DNA from: Nitrospirales bacterium
GTDB lineage: Bacteria > Nitrospirota > Nitrospiria > Nitrospirales > UBA8639
Assembly (NCBI GenBank): GCA_013817135.1
Contig: JACDDF010000078.1
Location: 1 to 7,939, forward strand
Direction of reading: 5' to 3'
DNA length: 7,939 bases
The position numbers and the translations under genes are program-made. Positions 1-5,615 of the stretch are shown piece by piece. Below the pieces are notes generated by a model. The model did not search any database, was not told where the DNA came from, and saw only the letters and a list, made by a program, of their open reading frames with translations. Position 1 is the first letter of the stretch. Every line of letters begins with the position of its first letter.

Positions 1-399
1 ATTGATCAGTTTCCGTGCGACGAAAAAGGGTACGGTTGGGTCTTTCCGAAGAAAAAGGGGCTATCGTTGGGCGTGGGCGAATTTGTTCGTGGTGGAAATC
101 GTCCCAAACGCAGTTTTGAGAATTTTATCAGCCATGAATCAGCCTTAGCCGGGCTTTCGATTCCTTCCCCACTAAGATACCCCATTCCGATTGCCCATCA
201 TCAGGCGAATCGCTTTGGACATCAGTGGACTGGAAGTGAGGTTATCCTATCCCAGGTAGATCCCGCAGGTTGGTTTCTGCCTCTGGATGCAAATAGGTTG
301 AGCGGGGTCCGTTCCTGCGTGAGTCCTGTCTGGCAGGAATGGAGTTGTTCCCCAGGTGGGGAAGGGTCATTATTAATTTCCGGGTTTATGAAGGTCTGA
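1..399 (+). CDS. Geranylgeranyl reductase-family FAD-dependent oxidoreductase, C-terminal part, probably truncated or decayed
   Basis: The reading frame is open from the first base, so the N-terminal FAD-binding Rossmann part lies outside the window. The visible part begins near GYGWVFPKKKGLSLGVG, which closely matches the GYGWxFPKxxxLsVGVG signature of the geranylgeranyl reductase family (flavoproteins that saturate isoprenoid chains of lipids, quinones or chlorophylls). It is followed by a typical SFENFI and YPIPI stretch. The next expected motif, roughly VLLVGDAAGxxxPLTGEG, appears only as EVILSQVDPAGWFLPLDANR: DxAG and PL remain, but the Gly before Asp and the TGEG residues are lost. The frame then stops about 35 residues later, where family members usually continue considerably further. 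The family assignment is fairly secure. Whether the protein is a functional divergent enzyme or a pseudogene remnant is inference; I favour decay. The stop lies 21 bp before the uup start, so the two could be co-transcribed. Confidence 0.65.
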   Translation: MDQFPCDEKGYGWVFPKKKGLSLGVGEFVRGGNRPKRSFENFISHESALAGLSIPSPLRYPIPIAHHQANRFGHQWTGSEVILSQVDPAGWFLPLDANRLSGVRSCVSPVWQEWSCSPGGEGSLLISGFMKV

Positions 400-420
400 A
401 TGTAAAGGAGTGTAATACGT

Positions 421-2229
421 ATGTCAGCGCTGATTTATGGACAGAAGCTTACCAAAGCCTATGGGACCAAGCGTCTCTTTCAGGAACTGACCCTAGGCGT
501 GTCAGAAAAAGACCGTATCGGGATTATCGGGCCGAATGGATCGGGGAAAAGTACCCTCCTTCGGATCTTTGCCGGGCTTGAACAGCCGGATGAGGGAAGA
601 GTCACTCGACGGCAGCATCTTCGGATTGCCTATATTCCCCAACAGGCTGATTTCGATTCGGAGTCTACAGTCGCGGAGGAAATTGAACGAGCGGCCCTGG
701 CATCCGGCCTGCACGCGCATGATTGCGTAGCTCGGGTGCAGGAGACACTAGGGCGCATGGGGTTTGCTCAGGGAGATCAGCTGGTGGGTCCTCTTTCAGG
801 TGGATGGAAAAAACGTCTGGCAATTGTCTGTGGGTTTGTTCAGGCGCCGGATGTCATGCTGGTGGATGAGCCGACCAATCATCTCGATCTGGAAGGGATG
901 CGTTGGCTGGAACAGGTCATGTCCCAGGCTCCATGGCCGTGGGTCATGGTGAGCCATGATCGATGGTTTCTTGGTCATGCGACCAATAAGGTGGCAGAAA
1001 TAAATTCCAGGTACCCGGATGGTATTTTTCTTGTTCCCGGAGGCTATGAGGAGTTTTTGGTTAAGCGGGAAGAATTTCTGAATAGCCAAACTCAACAAGC
1101 TCAGGCCTTGGCCGGAAAAGTCCGCAGGGAGGAGGAGTGGCTTCGTCGGGGTCCCAAGGCTCGATCCACTAAAGCGAAGGCTCGCATAGATTCTGCCCAT
1201 GCATTACAGGCTGAATTGGCTGAGACCCAGGTGCGCTTGCGGCAAGAAGAAACCTCCATTGATTTTGTCGGCTCGGGTCGGCGCACAAAACAATTGATGG
1301 TCGTTCATCACCTTCGGAAGGCATTTGCCCCGCGGACGATTATTCAACAATTGGACTGGGTGATCTCACCGGGAACCGCCACCGGGGTTTTAGGTCATAA
1401 TGGCTCCGGGAAGTCCACCCTTTTGAAATTACTCGCCAAGGAATTGGAACCTGATCAGGGAACCGTCACGTATGCGGATAAATTGCAGGTGGTGTATTTT
1501 GATCAAAATCGTGCTCAATTGGATCCGAAGATGACCTTGCGACGGACGTTGTCGGATTCTGGGCACACCGTCATGTACCGGGGGCAGACCGTGCATCTGG
1601 CCGGATGGGCTAAACGATTTCAATTTCAGCCTGAGCAACTGGATCTCCCTATTGAGTTACTCTCCGGCGGTGAGCAAGCGAGGGCGGTCATTGCCCGATT
1701 AATGCTCCAATCCGCAGACGTGTTGATTGTGGATGAGCCGACAAACGATTTGGATATTCCGACGCGAGAAGTCCTGGAAGAGAGTTTAAAGGAATTTCCT
1801 GGAGCATTAATCCTGGTTACCCATGATCGGTATATGATGGAGGAAGTCTGCACGGAATTTGTAGGATTGGACGGGCAGGGAGGGTACGGGCAATTTGCGG
1901 ATTATGGACAATGGGAGTCATGGCTTCGACGTCAACGATCTGGCAAAGACCAGTCGGGTACTCAAACCAAGGGTACCCGTGTCGCGCCTGAACGGCCAAA
2001 AGCCAAAAAACTCTCATTTCGTGATCAGCAGGAGTATGACACGATAGAAAAGCGGGTTCTTGATGCGGAGGCTGTCCTCGAATTGTGCCGCACGGAAACA
2101 GAAAATCCCAAAATTGTTTCCAATCATCTCAAGCTCCAAGAATCCTATGAAAATCTCAAGTCCGCTGAACAGCAGGTGGAACGCCTGTATACCCGGTGGG
2201 CGGAACTTGAAGCTAAGCAACAGGGATAG
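421..2229 (+). CDS. uup: ABC-F family ATPase Uup
   Basis: This 602-residue soluble protein has two ABC ATPase domains and no membrane segment, the ABC-F layout. Domain 1 shows Walker A GPNGSGKST (37-45), signature LSGGW (125-129), Walker B with VDEPTNHLD (148-156) and switch His179. The interdomain linker carries EEEWLRRGPKARSTKAKARI (about 238-256), the basic helix family members use near the P-site tRNA. Domain 2 shows Walker A GHNGSGKST (325-333), signature LSGGE (414-418), VDEPTNDLD (437-445) and switch His468. A lysine-rich tether (about 505-530) leads to a coiled-coil tail starting KLSFRDQQEYD (about 530-602), the Uup C-terminal domain. The tail and the LSGGW signature favour Uup over EttA or YheS. 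Known role: ribosome-associated ATPase that helps stalled or stressed ribosomes and affects precise excision of transposons in E. coli. The ATG follows AAAGGAG (404-410) by 10 nt. All catalytic motifs are intact. Confidence 0.95.
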   Translation: MSALIYGQKLTKAYGTKRLFQELTLGVSEKDRIGIIGPNGSGKSTLLRIFAGLEQPDEGRVTRRQHLRIAYIPQQADFDSESTVAEEIERAALASGLHAHDCVARVQETLGRMGFAQGDQLVGPLSGGWKKRLAIVCGFVQAPDVMLVDEPTNHLDLEGMRWLEQVMSQAPWPWVMVSHDRWFLGHATNKVAEINSRYPDGIFLVPGGYEEFLVKREEFLNSQTQQAQALAGKVRREEEWLRRGPKARSTKAKARIDSAHALQAELAETQVRLRQEETSIDFVGSGRRTKQLMVVHHLRKAFAPRTIIQQLDWVISPGTATGVLGHNGSGKSTLLKLLAKELEPDQGTVTYADKLQVVYFDQNRAQLDPKMTLRRTLSDSGHTVMYRGQTVHLAGWAKRFQFQPEQLDLPIELLSGGEQARAVIARLMLQSADVLIVDEPTNDLDIPTREVLEESLKEFPGALILVTHDRYMMEEVCTEFVGLDGQGGYGQFADYGQWESWLRRQRSGKDQSGTQTKGTRVAPERPKAKKLSFRDQQEYDTIEKRVLDAEAVLELCRTETENPKIVSNHLKLQESYENLKSAEQQVERLYTRWAELEAKQQG

Positions 2230-2316
2230 AGTACAATGGAAATGAGCGCCTGTCAGGGTTGGTGCATGCCGTTTACTGAGTTCACTCCGTCGTGAGGTAA
2301 AGAAAGAAATGACACC

Positions 2317-2916
2317 ATGAGACTTCTGGTCACCATCCAGAAAATGGGCATGATTTTTTTACTCTTTTGGGTGGGAGAGGCATGGGCCGGTTTTGAGGAA
2401 GGGGAGGAGGCCTACCTGGAGGAGAATTTTCCCGCCGCTCTATCTGAATGGCGACCGCTAGCTGAAGAGGGAAATGCCGAGGCGCAGAACATGTTGGGCT
2501 ATATGTACCGGTATGGCCAAGGAGTAACCCAGGACTTTGAGCAGGCTCGACGGTGGTATCGTCGGGCTGCCGATCTCGGGAATGCCAGAGCCCAGAACAA
2601 TCTAGGCGCGATGTACCGCCAGGGTTTGGGGATGCCGCAGGATTATCACGAAGCCTTTCGATGGTTTCTGCGGGCGGCCGAGCAGGGAAACGGTGGTGCG
2701 CAAAATCATGTAGGCCTCATGTATTACAAGGGAGAAGGAATCCCAAAGGACCTGGTGCAAGCCTTTAAGTGGGCGTATCTGGCTGCCCAGCAGGGCCTGG
2801 ATCCCTCAATCCAAGCCTTGGACCTAGTCTCACAGGAGATGACCACTGCTCAGATCAATGAGGCAACTGATCTCGCACGGAAATGGAATCCCAAAGGTGA
2901 AGAGGTTGCTCTTTAG
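2317..2916 (+). CDS. Exported Sel1-repeat (TPR-like) protein
   Basis: The protein has 199 residues. Residues 1-24 look like a Sec signal peptide: a basic start, a hydrophobic stretch MIFLLFWVG, and a cleavage site after AWA (24/25). After a helical lead-in (AYLEENFPAALSEWRPLAEEGN) come three consecutive 36-residue Sel1 repeats at about 54-89, 90-125 and 126-161, each of the form xAQNxLGxMYxxGxGxxxDxxxAxxWxxxAAxxGN. A short helical tail (162-199) closes it. Sel1 repeats form a protein-binding solenoid, so a periplasmic scaffold or adaptor role is likely; the partner is unknown. Upstream, GAGG (2294-2297) lies rather far from this ATG (19 nt), and an ATGACACCATGA mini-ORF (2309-2320) sits between them and overlaps the start. 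It begins 87 bp after uup with no obvious terminator between, so read-through from uup is possible. Confidence 0.85.
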   Translation: MRLLVTIQKMGMIFLLFWVGEAWAGFEEGEEAYLEENFPAALSEWRPLAEEGNAEAQNMLGYMYRYGQGVTQDFEQARRWYRRAADLGNARAQNNLGAMYRQGLGMPQDYHEAFRWFLRAAEQGNGGAQNHVGLMYYKGEGIPKDLVQAFKWAYLAAQQGLDPSIQALDLVSQEMTTAQINEATDLARKWNPKGEEVAL

Positions 2917-3275
2917 ATGAACGTCTGACGTCCATGCGTTTAGAAGGGTTTTGTCATCCCTTGTAAGTTGCCGTGAATGATTTTGGGAATTGAGAAGCGA
3001 GGACTCCGGAAGGCGTGGCGAGTTCGGTGAGATAGACGTCATGTGGCAAGTACGATGTCTTCCTGTATTTGACTCCCTCCCAGCAGAGTGCTACCCTGAT
3101 TCACGGTGCAAGCGATGGTGGTTATCCTGCCTTTTCCGCGCTTTCATTCCTAGGCGGATTGATTTTCACAATTGATTCTTGAGGGTGTGAAACCTTCATT
3201 AACCCCTTCGCTTCCTGCCCGGTTCGACAGGACGGTGCGTGTTCTTTGTCATGATTGGGATGGTTTTTTTGACAG
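2917..3275. other. Intergenic stretch without a supported gene
   Basis: About 360 bp between the Sel1 gene and the next small gene. No frame here gives a recognisable protein or has a start with a good Shine-Dalgarno. I found no canonical intrinsic terminator after the Sel1 stop and no convincing -35/-10 pair. The only local pattern is a short ACGTC-TG-ACGTC direct repeat just after the Sel1 stop. The small gene that follows needs a promoter somewhere in this stretch unless it is reached by read-through. Confidence 0.5.
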
Positions 3276-3282
3276 AAGGAGG
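3276..3282 (+). promoter_or_regulatory. Strong Shine-Dalgarno AAGGAGG fixing a start at 3289
   Basis: AAGGAGG is a near-perfect match to the 16S rRNA anti-SD and lies 6 nt before the ATG at 3289. The same frame is open further upstream to about 3172, but no comparable site supports an earlier start, so this site decides the start of the small gene. Confidence 0.75.
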
Positions 3283-3288
3283 CTTCTT

Positions 3289-3561
3289 ATGAAGCTGACA
3301 ATGAAGTGGGGTGGTAAGGTCAGAAATAGAAAAACCTTTAAACCGGAGCCCAAGATCCGTTGGGATCTCCTTGGCCTCGCTGATCCATCTAAAGAGAAAA
3401 TCCCCATGCCGATCGATGAGGTTCGCCGACAAGTTCTGATGATGTCGAGCCCTGGGTTTGATCAGGATAGCGCGACTCGCCTTGATGTGGTGCCTCAAAA
3501 AATTTCCCGTGCTTCGACTTCTGCAAAGCCGGTGTCCAAGGCGCGTAGGGTGTCCACGTAA
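3289..3561 (+). CDS. Small hypothetical protein, 90 residues
   Basis: The predicted protein starts MKLTMKWGGKVRNRK and I do not recognise it. It has no signal peptide or membrane segment. The N-terminus is strongly basic (about 1-20, many Lys/Arg), the middle reads IRWDLLGLADPSKEKIPMPIDEVRRQ (about 23-48), and the C-terminal third is low-complexity, rich in Ser, Ala, Lys and Arg, and likely disordered. The main support for a real gene is the excellent AAGGAGG site 6 nt before the ATG; the frame also stays open upstream, so the longer version from 3172 is possible but less likely. It is followed after 169 bp by another small charged protein with an equally strong ribosome site, and the spacer carries several hairpins. 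A nucleic-acid-binding role would fit the basic ends, but that is speculation. Confidence 0.5.
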   Translation: MKLTMKWGGKVRNRKTFKPEPKIRWDLLGLADPSKEKIPMPIDEVRRQVLMMSSPGFDQDSATRLDVVPQKISRASTSAKPVSKARRVST

Positions 3562-3586
3562 GACAGGTATGCCGCGTAGGTGGACA
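3551..3586. repeat. Inverted repeat TGTCCAC / GTGGACA spanning the stop codon of the 90-residue gene
   Basis: TGTCCAC (3551-3557) and GTGGACA (3580-3586) are exact 7-bp complements, separated by 22 nt that include the TAA stop (3559-3561). A direct repeat CGCGTAGG (3542-3549 and 3573-3580) overlaps both arms. There is no U-tract after it, so it is not a standard terminator. It may be an RNA stability or processing stem. Confidence 0.4.
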
Positions 3587-3594
3587 AGACGGGC

Positions 3595-3608
3595 ACATGG
3601 GAACATGT
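3595..3608 (+). repeat. Small hairpin ACATG-GGAA-CATGT with a GNRA loop
   Basis: A perfect 5-bp stem closes a GGAA tetraloop, which belongs to the stable GNRA class in RNA. It lies in the spacer between the two small genes, 9 nt after the preceding inverted repeat. Stems this short also arise by chance; the loop type and clustering are the reasons for listing it. Confidence 0.3.
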
Positions 3609-3642
3609 CAGGTTCGGTGGCTCAATCAAATGGGTGTGATGG

Positions 3643-3659
3643 TCTGCCAAACAGGCAGA
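3643..3659 (+). repeat. Hairpin TCTGCC-AAACA-GGCAGA
   Basis: A perfect 6-bp stem with a 5-nt loop, and with one bulge it can be lengthened by GA/AC pairs outside. It is the third stem in the spacer between the two small genes and ends 57 nt before the next Shine-Dalgarno. The following bases are A/G-rich rather than T-rich, so it is not an intrinsic terminator. Confidence 0.35.
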
Positions 3660-3730
3660 GACTAAAAGAGACCTATTGCCGAAGTGTGGAAGCCGGAGGC
3701 GTGATAACCCATATGAAAGGAGGAAGATAA

Positions 3731-3919
3731 ATGGGAAGACCCACAAAAGTGACCCAGGCCAAACGAAATCGTGAAATGGTCAAAAGGATGAAGCAACAGG
3801 ATAAGGAAGCCCGACGTGACCAACGCAAGTCGGAAAACGAAGAACCTCCTAGAGTACTTGATGGAGAAGATCCCGATTTAGTTGGAATACGGCCAGGCCC
3901 GCAACCACCTCAATATTAG
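3731..3919 (+). CDS. Small highly charged protein with a PDLxGIxPGPQPP tail, 62 residues
   Basis: The protein begins MGRPTKVTQAKRNREMVKRM, then runs as one lysine/arginine/glutamate-rich helix to about residue 38, and ends with an acidic-to-proline tail, GEDPDLVGIRPGPQPPQY. From memory, small conserved proteins of unknown function in Deltaproteobacteria and relatives have the same plan, with an AKRxRExxRxxRQxEKxxRR helix and an EDPDxxGIxPGPQPP end; this recollection needs a search. There is no signal peptide or membrane segment. The ATG lies 7 nt after AAAGGAGG (3716-3723), one of the best ribosome sites in the window. The basic helix suggests RNA or ribosome binding, but no function is established. 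The stop codon falls within the 5' arm of a hairpin at 3915-3943. Confidence 0.75.
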   Translation: MGRPTKVTQAKRNREMVKRMKQQDKEARRDQRKSENEEPPRVLDGEDPDLVGIRPGPQPPQY

Positions 3920-3943
3920 TGAGACCTGCCACTTCTCACTGAT
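3915..3943 (+). terminator. Stem-loop over the stop codon of the 62-residue gene; possible transcript end without a U-tract
   Basis: ATTAGTGAGA and TCTCACTGAT can pair over 10 bp, with one T-G wobble, around a 9-nt loop. The core AGTGAGA/TCTCACT is exact. The TAG stop (3917-3919) lies in the 5' arm. The sequence after the stem (CGTTCGAC) is not T-rich, so classical intrinsic termination is doubtful; mRNA 3'-end protection is an alternative. Confidence 0.35.
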
Positions 3944-4000
3944 CGTTCGACACAAATACCGGTATTCTTCCTGGGATCTTTTCCCCAATTCAAGTTGTTC

Positions 4001-4014
4001 TGCCAAGCTTGGCA
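4001..4014. repeat. Perfect 14-bp palindrome TGCCAAGCTTGGCA
   Basis: The sequence equals its own reverse complement over 14 bp. A closely similar but imperfect element occurs at 4830-4844, and CTGCC(A/C)AGCTTGG is common to both. It could be a protein-binding site or a member of a dispersed palindromic repeat family; the window alone cannot tell. Confidence 0.6.
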
Positions 4015-4326
4015 CTAATACCTGAAATATCTGCCTCACTCCTCTTTTCTGACAGCTCGGATGCTATCCGTGCGGCAAAAAAACATGGCATATCACGCCG
4101 TGGGTATTATTTTAGTTGACATTATTGTGGGTGCCATTCCCAAACAGCACCTGTTGAACGGGGGCTTGTCTATATGGAATTTGAAGAAATGCCGGAGCAC
4201 TTCTAGGGAGTCTTATTTTATAACCCGTTTGCCCGCATCGGTTGTCCTGTTCCTGTGCGAGGGTGGCCACTCTCCCATCAGGAGTTCATGTAGAGTATCG
4301 GGCCATTTCATGCGCCAAGGCAGATT

Positions 4327-4342
4327 CCCGGGAGTCCCCGGG
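4327..4342. repeat. GC-rich hairpin CCCGGG-AGTC-CCCGGG
   Basis: Two copies of the palindrome CCCGGG flank AGTC, giving a 6-bp all-GC stem with a 4-nt loop. Outer CAG (4321-4323) and CTG (4343-4345) can add three pairs across a bulge. The surroundings are much less GC-rich. No T-tract follows immediately. Confidence 0.45.
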
Positions 4343-4459
4343 CTGCTGGAGTTAAGTTCTCCCAATTTTCCGTCCTCACAGCCTCTTGTACTGGCGAGAC
4401 GCATTCCAATGCTTGGCAAATAAATTTATTCTGGAATCTGCCCAGACATTCGTTTCCTC

Positions 4460-4693
4460 TCAACGTTTCCCAGTCTGCCAACCTCTCAGCAACCAACGGT
4501 TGAACTGCGCCAGAAACGTTTTTGAGAAGATCGGAACGCGTGATGGCCTTTCTTTCCTCTTGTGGTAATCAGCAATGCCGCTTTTCCCTGAATTTATCGG
4601 GTTAAAAAGTTTGGGTAAGTAATCATCCATATGGCCAGGTTGGTCAAATATGAGAGAAGCCGACTCCTGATTCACGGTATGGTCATCTGCCAC
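4460..4693 (-). CDS. Possible small minus-strand gene, 77 residues, unknown
   Basis: On the minus strand a GTG start (CAC at 4691-4693 on the + strand) is preceded by AAGGAG (4701-4706) at a 7-nt spacing, a very good ribosome site. The predicted protein starts MADDHTVNQESASLIF, contains DDYLPKLFNPINSGKSGIAD (about 23-42), and has a basic C-terminal half ending RWLLRGWQTGKR. I do not recognise it, and it has no signal peptide or membrane segment. Its frame is followed by two further overlapping minus frames down to 4213, so it may be the start of a frameshifted gene rather than a complete small one. It is the only minus-strand candidate in the window and could be spurious. Confidence 0.25.
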   Translation of the reverse strand: MADDHTVNQESASLIFDQPGHMDDYLPKLFNPINSGKSGIADYHKRKERPSRVPIFSKTFLAQFNRWLLRGWQTGKR

Positions 4694-4700
4694 ATGGATG

Positions 4701-4706
4701 CTCCTT
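4701..4706 (-). promoter_or_regulatory. Minus-strand Shine-Dalgarno AAGGAG before GTG at 4693
   Basis: Read on the minus strand, AAGGAG is followed by CATCCAT and then GTG. The optimal spacing is the main reason for listing the 77-residue candidate. One match of this length in a gene-poor kilobase can also be chance. Confidence 0.3.
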
Positions 4707-4829
4707 GCTGGGGAGTCCGGGATTTTTCTTTGAGAGAATGCAGGGTAATCAAGGTTTATTGATTCGCTACTTTCGTTGGTTGTTCTGAGCCCATAACTGG
4801 CATTAAGCTATGTCTGAGTTGAGTCTTCC

Positions 4830-4844
4830 TGCCCAGCTTGGGCA
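4830..4844. repeat. Imperfect palindrome TGCCCA-GCT-TGGGCA, related to the 4001 element
   Basis: Six-bp arms flank GCT. It shares 12 of 13 positions with the core of the 4001-4014 palindrome, and both are followed some 9 to 10 bases later by CCTG. The different arm bases are compensated (A-T in one copy, C-G in the other), consistent with a conserved stem. Confidence 0.4.
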
Positions 4845-4968
4845 AATAGGCCTGGATTCCCCCACGTTGCGCCTCTTTGCATCACCGCGCCTACCGAGCG
4901 AACTTAAGATGAGGGCACCGAACATTCTGGATTTTGGTATCGCCCTTGAAGGCTCTGACTAATTTTAG

Positions 4969-5015
4969 GCTATCCCTAAGGCCCACCTGGAATGATGGGT
5001 TGCCGGTCGGATAGC
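4969..5015 (+). promoter_or_regulatory. Long inverted repeat / possible structured leader upstream of the Slp gene
   Basis: GCTATCC (4969-4975) and GGATAGC (5009-5015) are exact 7-bp complements. Inside them, GGCCCA (about 4980-4985) can pair with TGG and GCC (about 4996-5004) across a short GTT bulge, giving a two-tier stem with a roughly 10-nt apical loop. It ends about 40 nt before the Slp start. If transcribed it would be a compact 5'-UTR structure; if not, it could be an operator. No promoter with good -35 and -10 boxes is evident nearby. Confidence 0.35.
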
Positions 5016-5054
5016 ATACACAAATTTATCCAGCGGGTATGGTAGAGTGTGTCA

Positions 5055-5615
5055 ATGAAGCTGAGAGATCTCATTGGGTGCTTAGTGCTAGGTCTGGCGA
5101 ATGCAGGGGGTTGCGCCTCCTCTCCCATGGAGATACCGGAAACCCTTCAGAATCAGATTGATCCCACGCTCACGTTTTCGCAAGTGATGCACCATCCTGA
5201 GTCCTATCAAGGAAAGATGCTCGTGCTTGGAGGGGAGGTCCTTTCGGCCAAGCGTCTTGCGGAAGGCACCCGCCTTGAAGTGTTGCAATTACCCTTGGAT
5301 GAGTATCAACGGCCCCTAGTGACCCGCACCGACTCACAGGGCCGGTTCCTTGCCATTGAAAACGCCTTTCTTGATCCTGCCATGTTTCCGCCGAATACTT
5401 TAATCACCATTGTGGGAGAGGTGACTGGGACGGTCGCCGGCAAGCTTGATGAAATGGACTATCAGTTCCCCGCAGTGGTGATCAAACACCTGTATGTGTG
5501 GAAAGACCCGATTCTGACTCAAGAAAGCAACGCTGGTCCCTGGTACAGCATTTTTGGTGGTGGGAGCACCGGAGGACGTGTCGGTGGCGGGGTCGGAGTG
5601 GGCATTGGTTTTTAG
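5055..5615 (+). CDS. Slp-family outer-membrane lipoprotein
   Basis: The 186-residue protein has an N-terminal lipoprotein signal peptide: KLR, a hydrophobic stretch, then AGGC with the lipidated Cys at residue 20. The -3 residue is Ala rather than the usual Leu, but the site is acceptable. CASS after cleavage, lacking Asp at +2, suggests outer-membrane sorting by the E. coli rule. The body fits the Slp family (the E. coli member is induced by carbon starvation): LTFSQVMHHPESYQGK, VLGGEVLSAK (57-66), LEVLQLPLD, a central ITIVGEVTG (about 118-125) and a distal YQFPAVVIKHLYVW (136-149). The tail from about 168 is glycine-rich (GGGVGVGIGF), common in such proteins. GTG at 5049 is an alternative start, but GGTAGAG (5041-5047) is 7 nt from the ATG at 5055 and too close to the GTG, so I prefer the ATG. 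The precise role in the envelope is unknown. Confidence 0.85.
   Translation: MKLRDLIGCLVLGLANAGGCASSPMEIPETLQNQIDPTLTFSQVMHHPESYQGKMLVLGGEVLSAKRLAEGTRLEVLQLPLDEYQRPLVTRTDSQGRFLAIENAFLDPAMFPPNTLITIVGEVTGTVAGKLDEMDYQFPAVVIKHLYVWKDPILTQESNAGPWYSIFGGGSTGGRVGGGVGVGIGF

Larger units (their letters stand above)
3944..5040. other. Gene-poor region of about 1.1 kb
   Basis: No frame on either strand gives a protein I recognise. The longest + frame (4061-4423) has no ribosome site and an unremarkable composition. On the minus strand, three overlapping frames step downwards (4693-4460, 4496-4308, 4419-4213), and only the first has a good ribosome site. That pattern could be the remains of a frameshifted gene, but I cannot name a family. 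A perfect TTGACA (4116-4121) has no -10 partner at a suitable distance. The stretch contains palindromes and hairpins listed separately. It may be decayed coding DNA. Confidence 0.45.

Noticed and set aside
3220..3240. GGTTCGA resembling a tRNA T-loop
   Set aside because: No acceptor stem, anticodon stem or D-arm can be built around it.
3199..3606. 135-residue minus-strand frame opposite the 90-residue gene
   Set aside because: Antisense shadow of a + strand frame with a strong ribosome site; very rich in His, Arg and Pro, as expected of a shadow.
3998..4013. AAGCTTGGCACT resembles the HindIII end of pUC cloning vectors
   Set aside because: The match stops after about 12 bases (AATA follows instead of GGCC), and the bases are explained by the 14-bp palindrome. 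No other vector sequence is present.
4040..4107. Frame reading AIRAAKKHGISRRGYYF, reminiscent of a transposase helix-turn-helix
   Set aside because: Only about 15 residues, immediately followed by a stop, with no further transposase motifs or terminal inverted repeats.
4116..4144. Perfect TTGACA as a -35 box
   Set aside because: The position 17 bp downstream reads CCCAAA and no other -10-like hexamer is suitably spaced; no gene follows.
4061..4423. 120-residue + strand frame in the gene-poor region
   Set aside because: No ribosome site before the start, no recognisable domain, composition typical of non-coding DNA, and it overlaps hairpins and minus-strand frames.
4810..4962. 50-codon frame MSELSLPAQLGQIG... 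before the Slp gene
   Set aside because: No Shine-Dalgarno, no recognisable family, and it overlaps the palindromic element at 4830.
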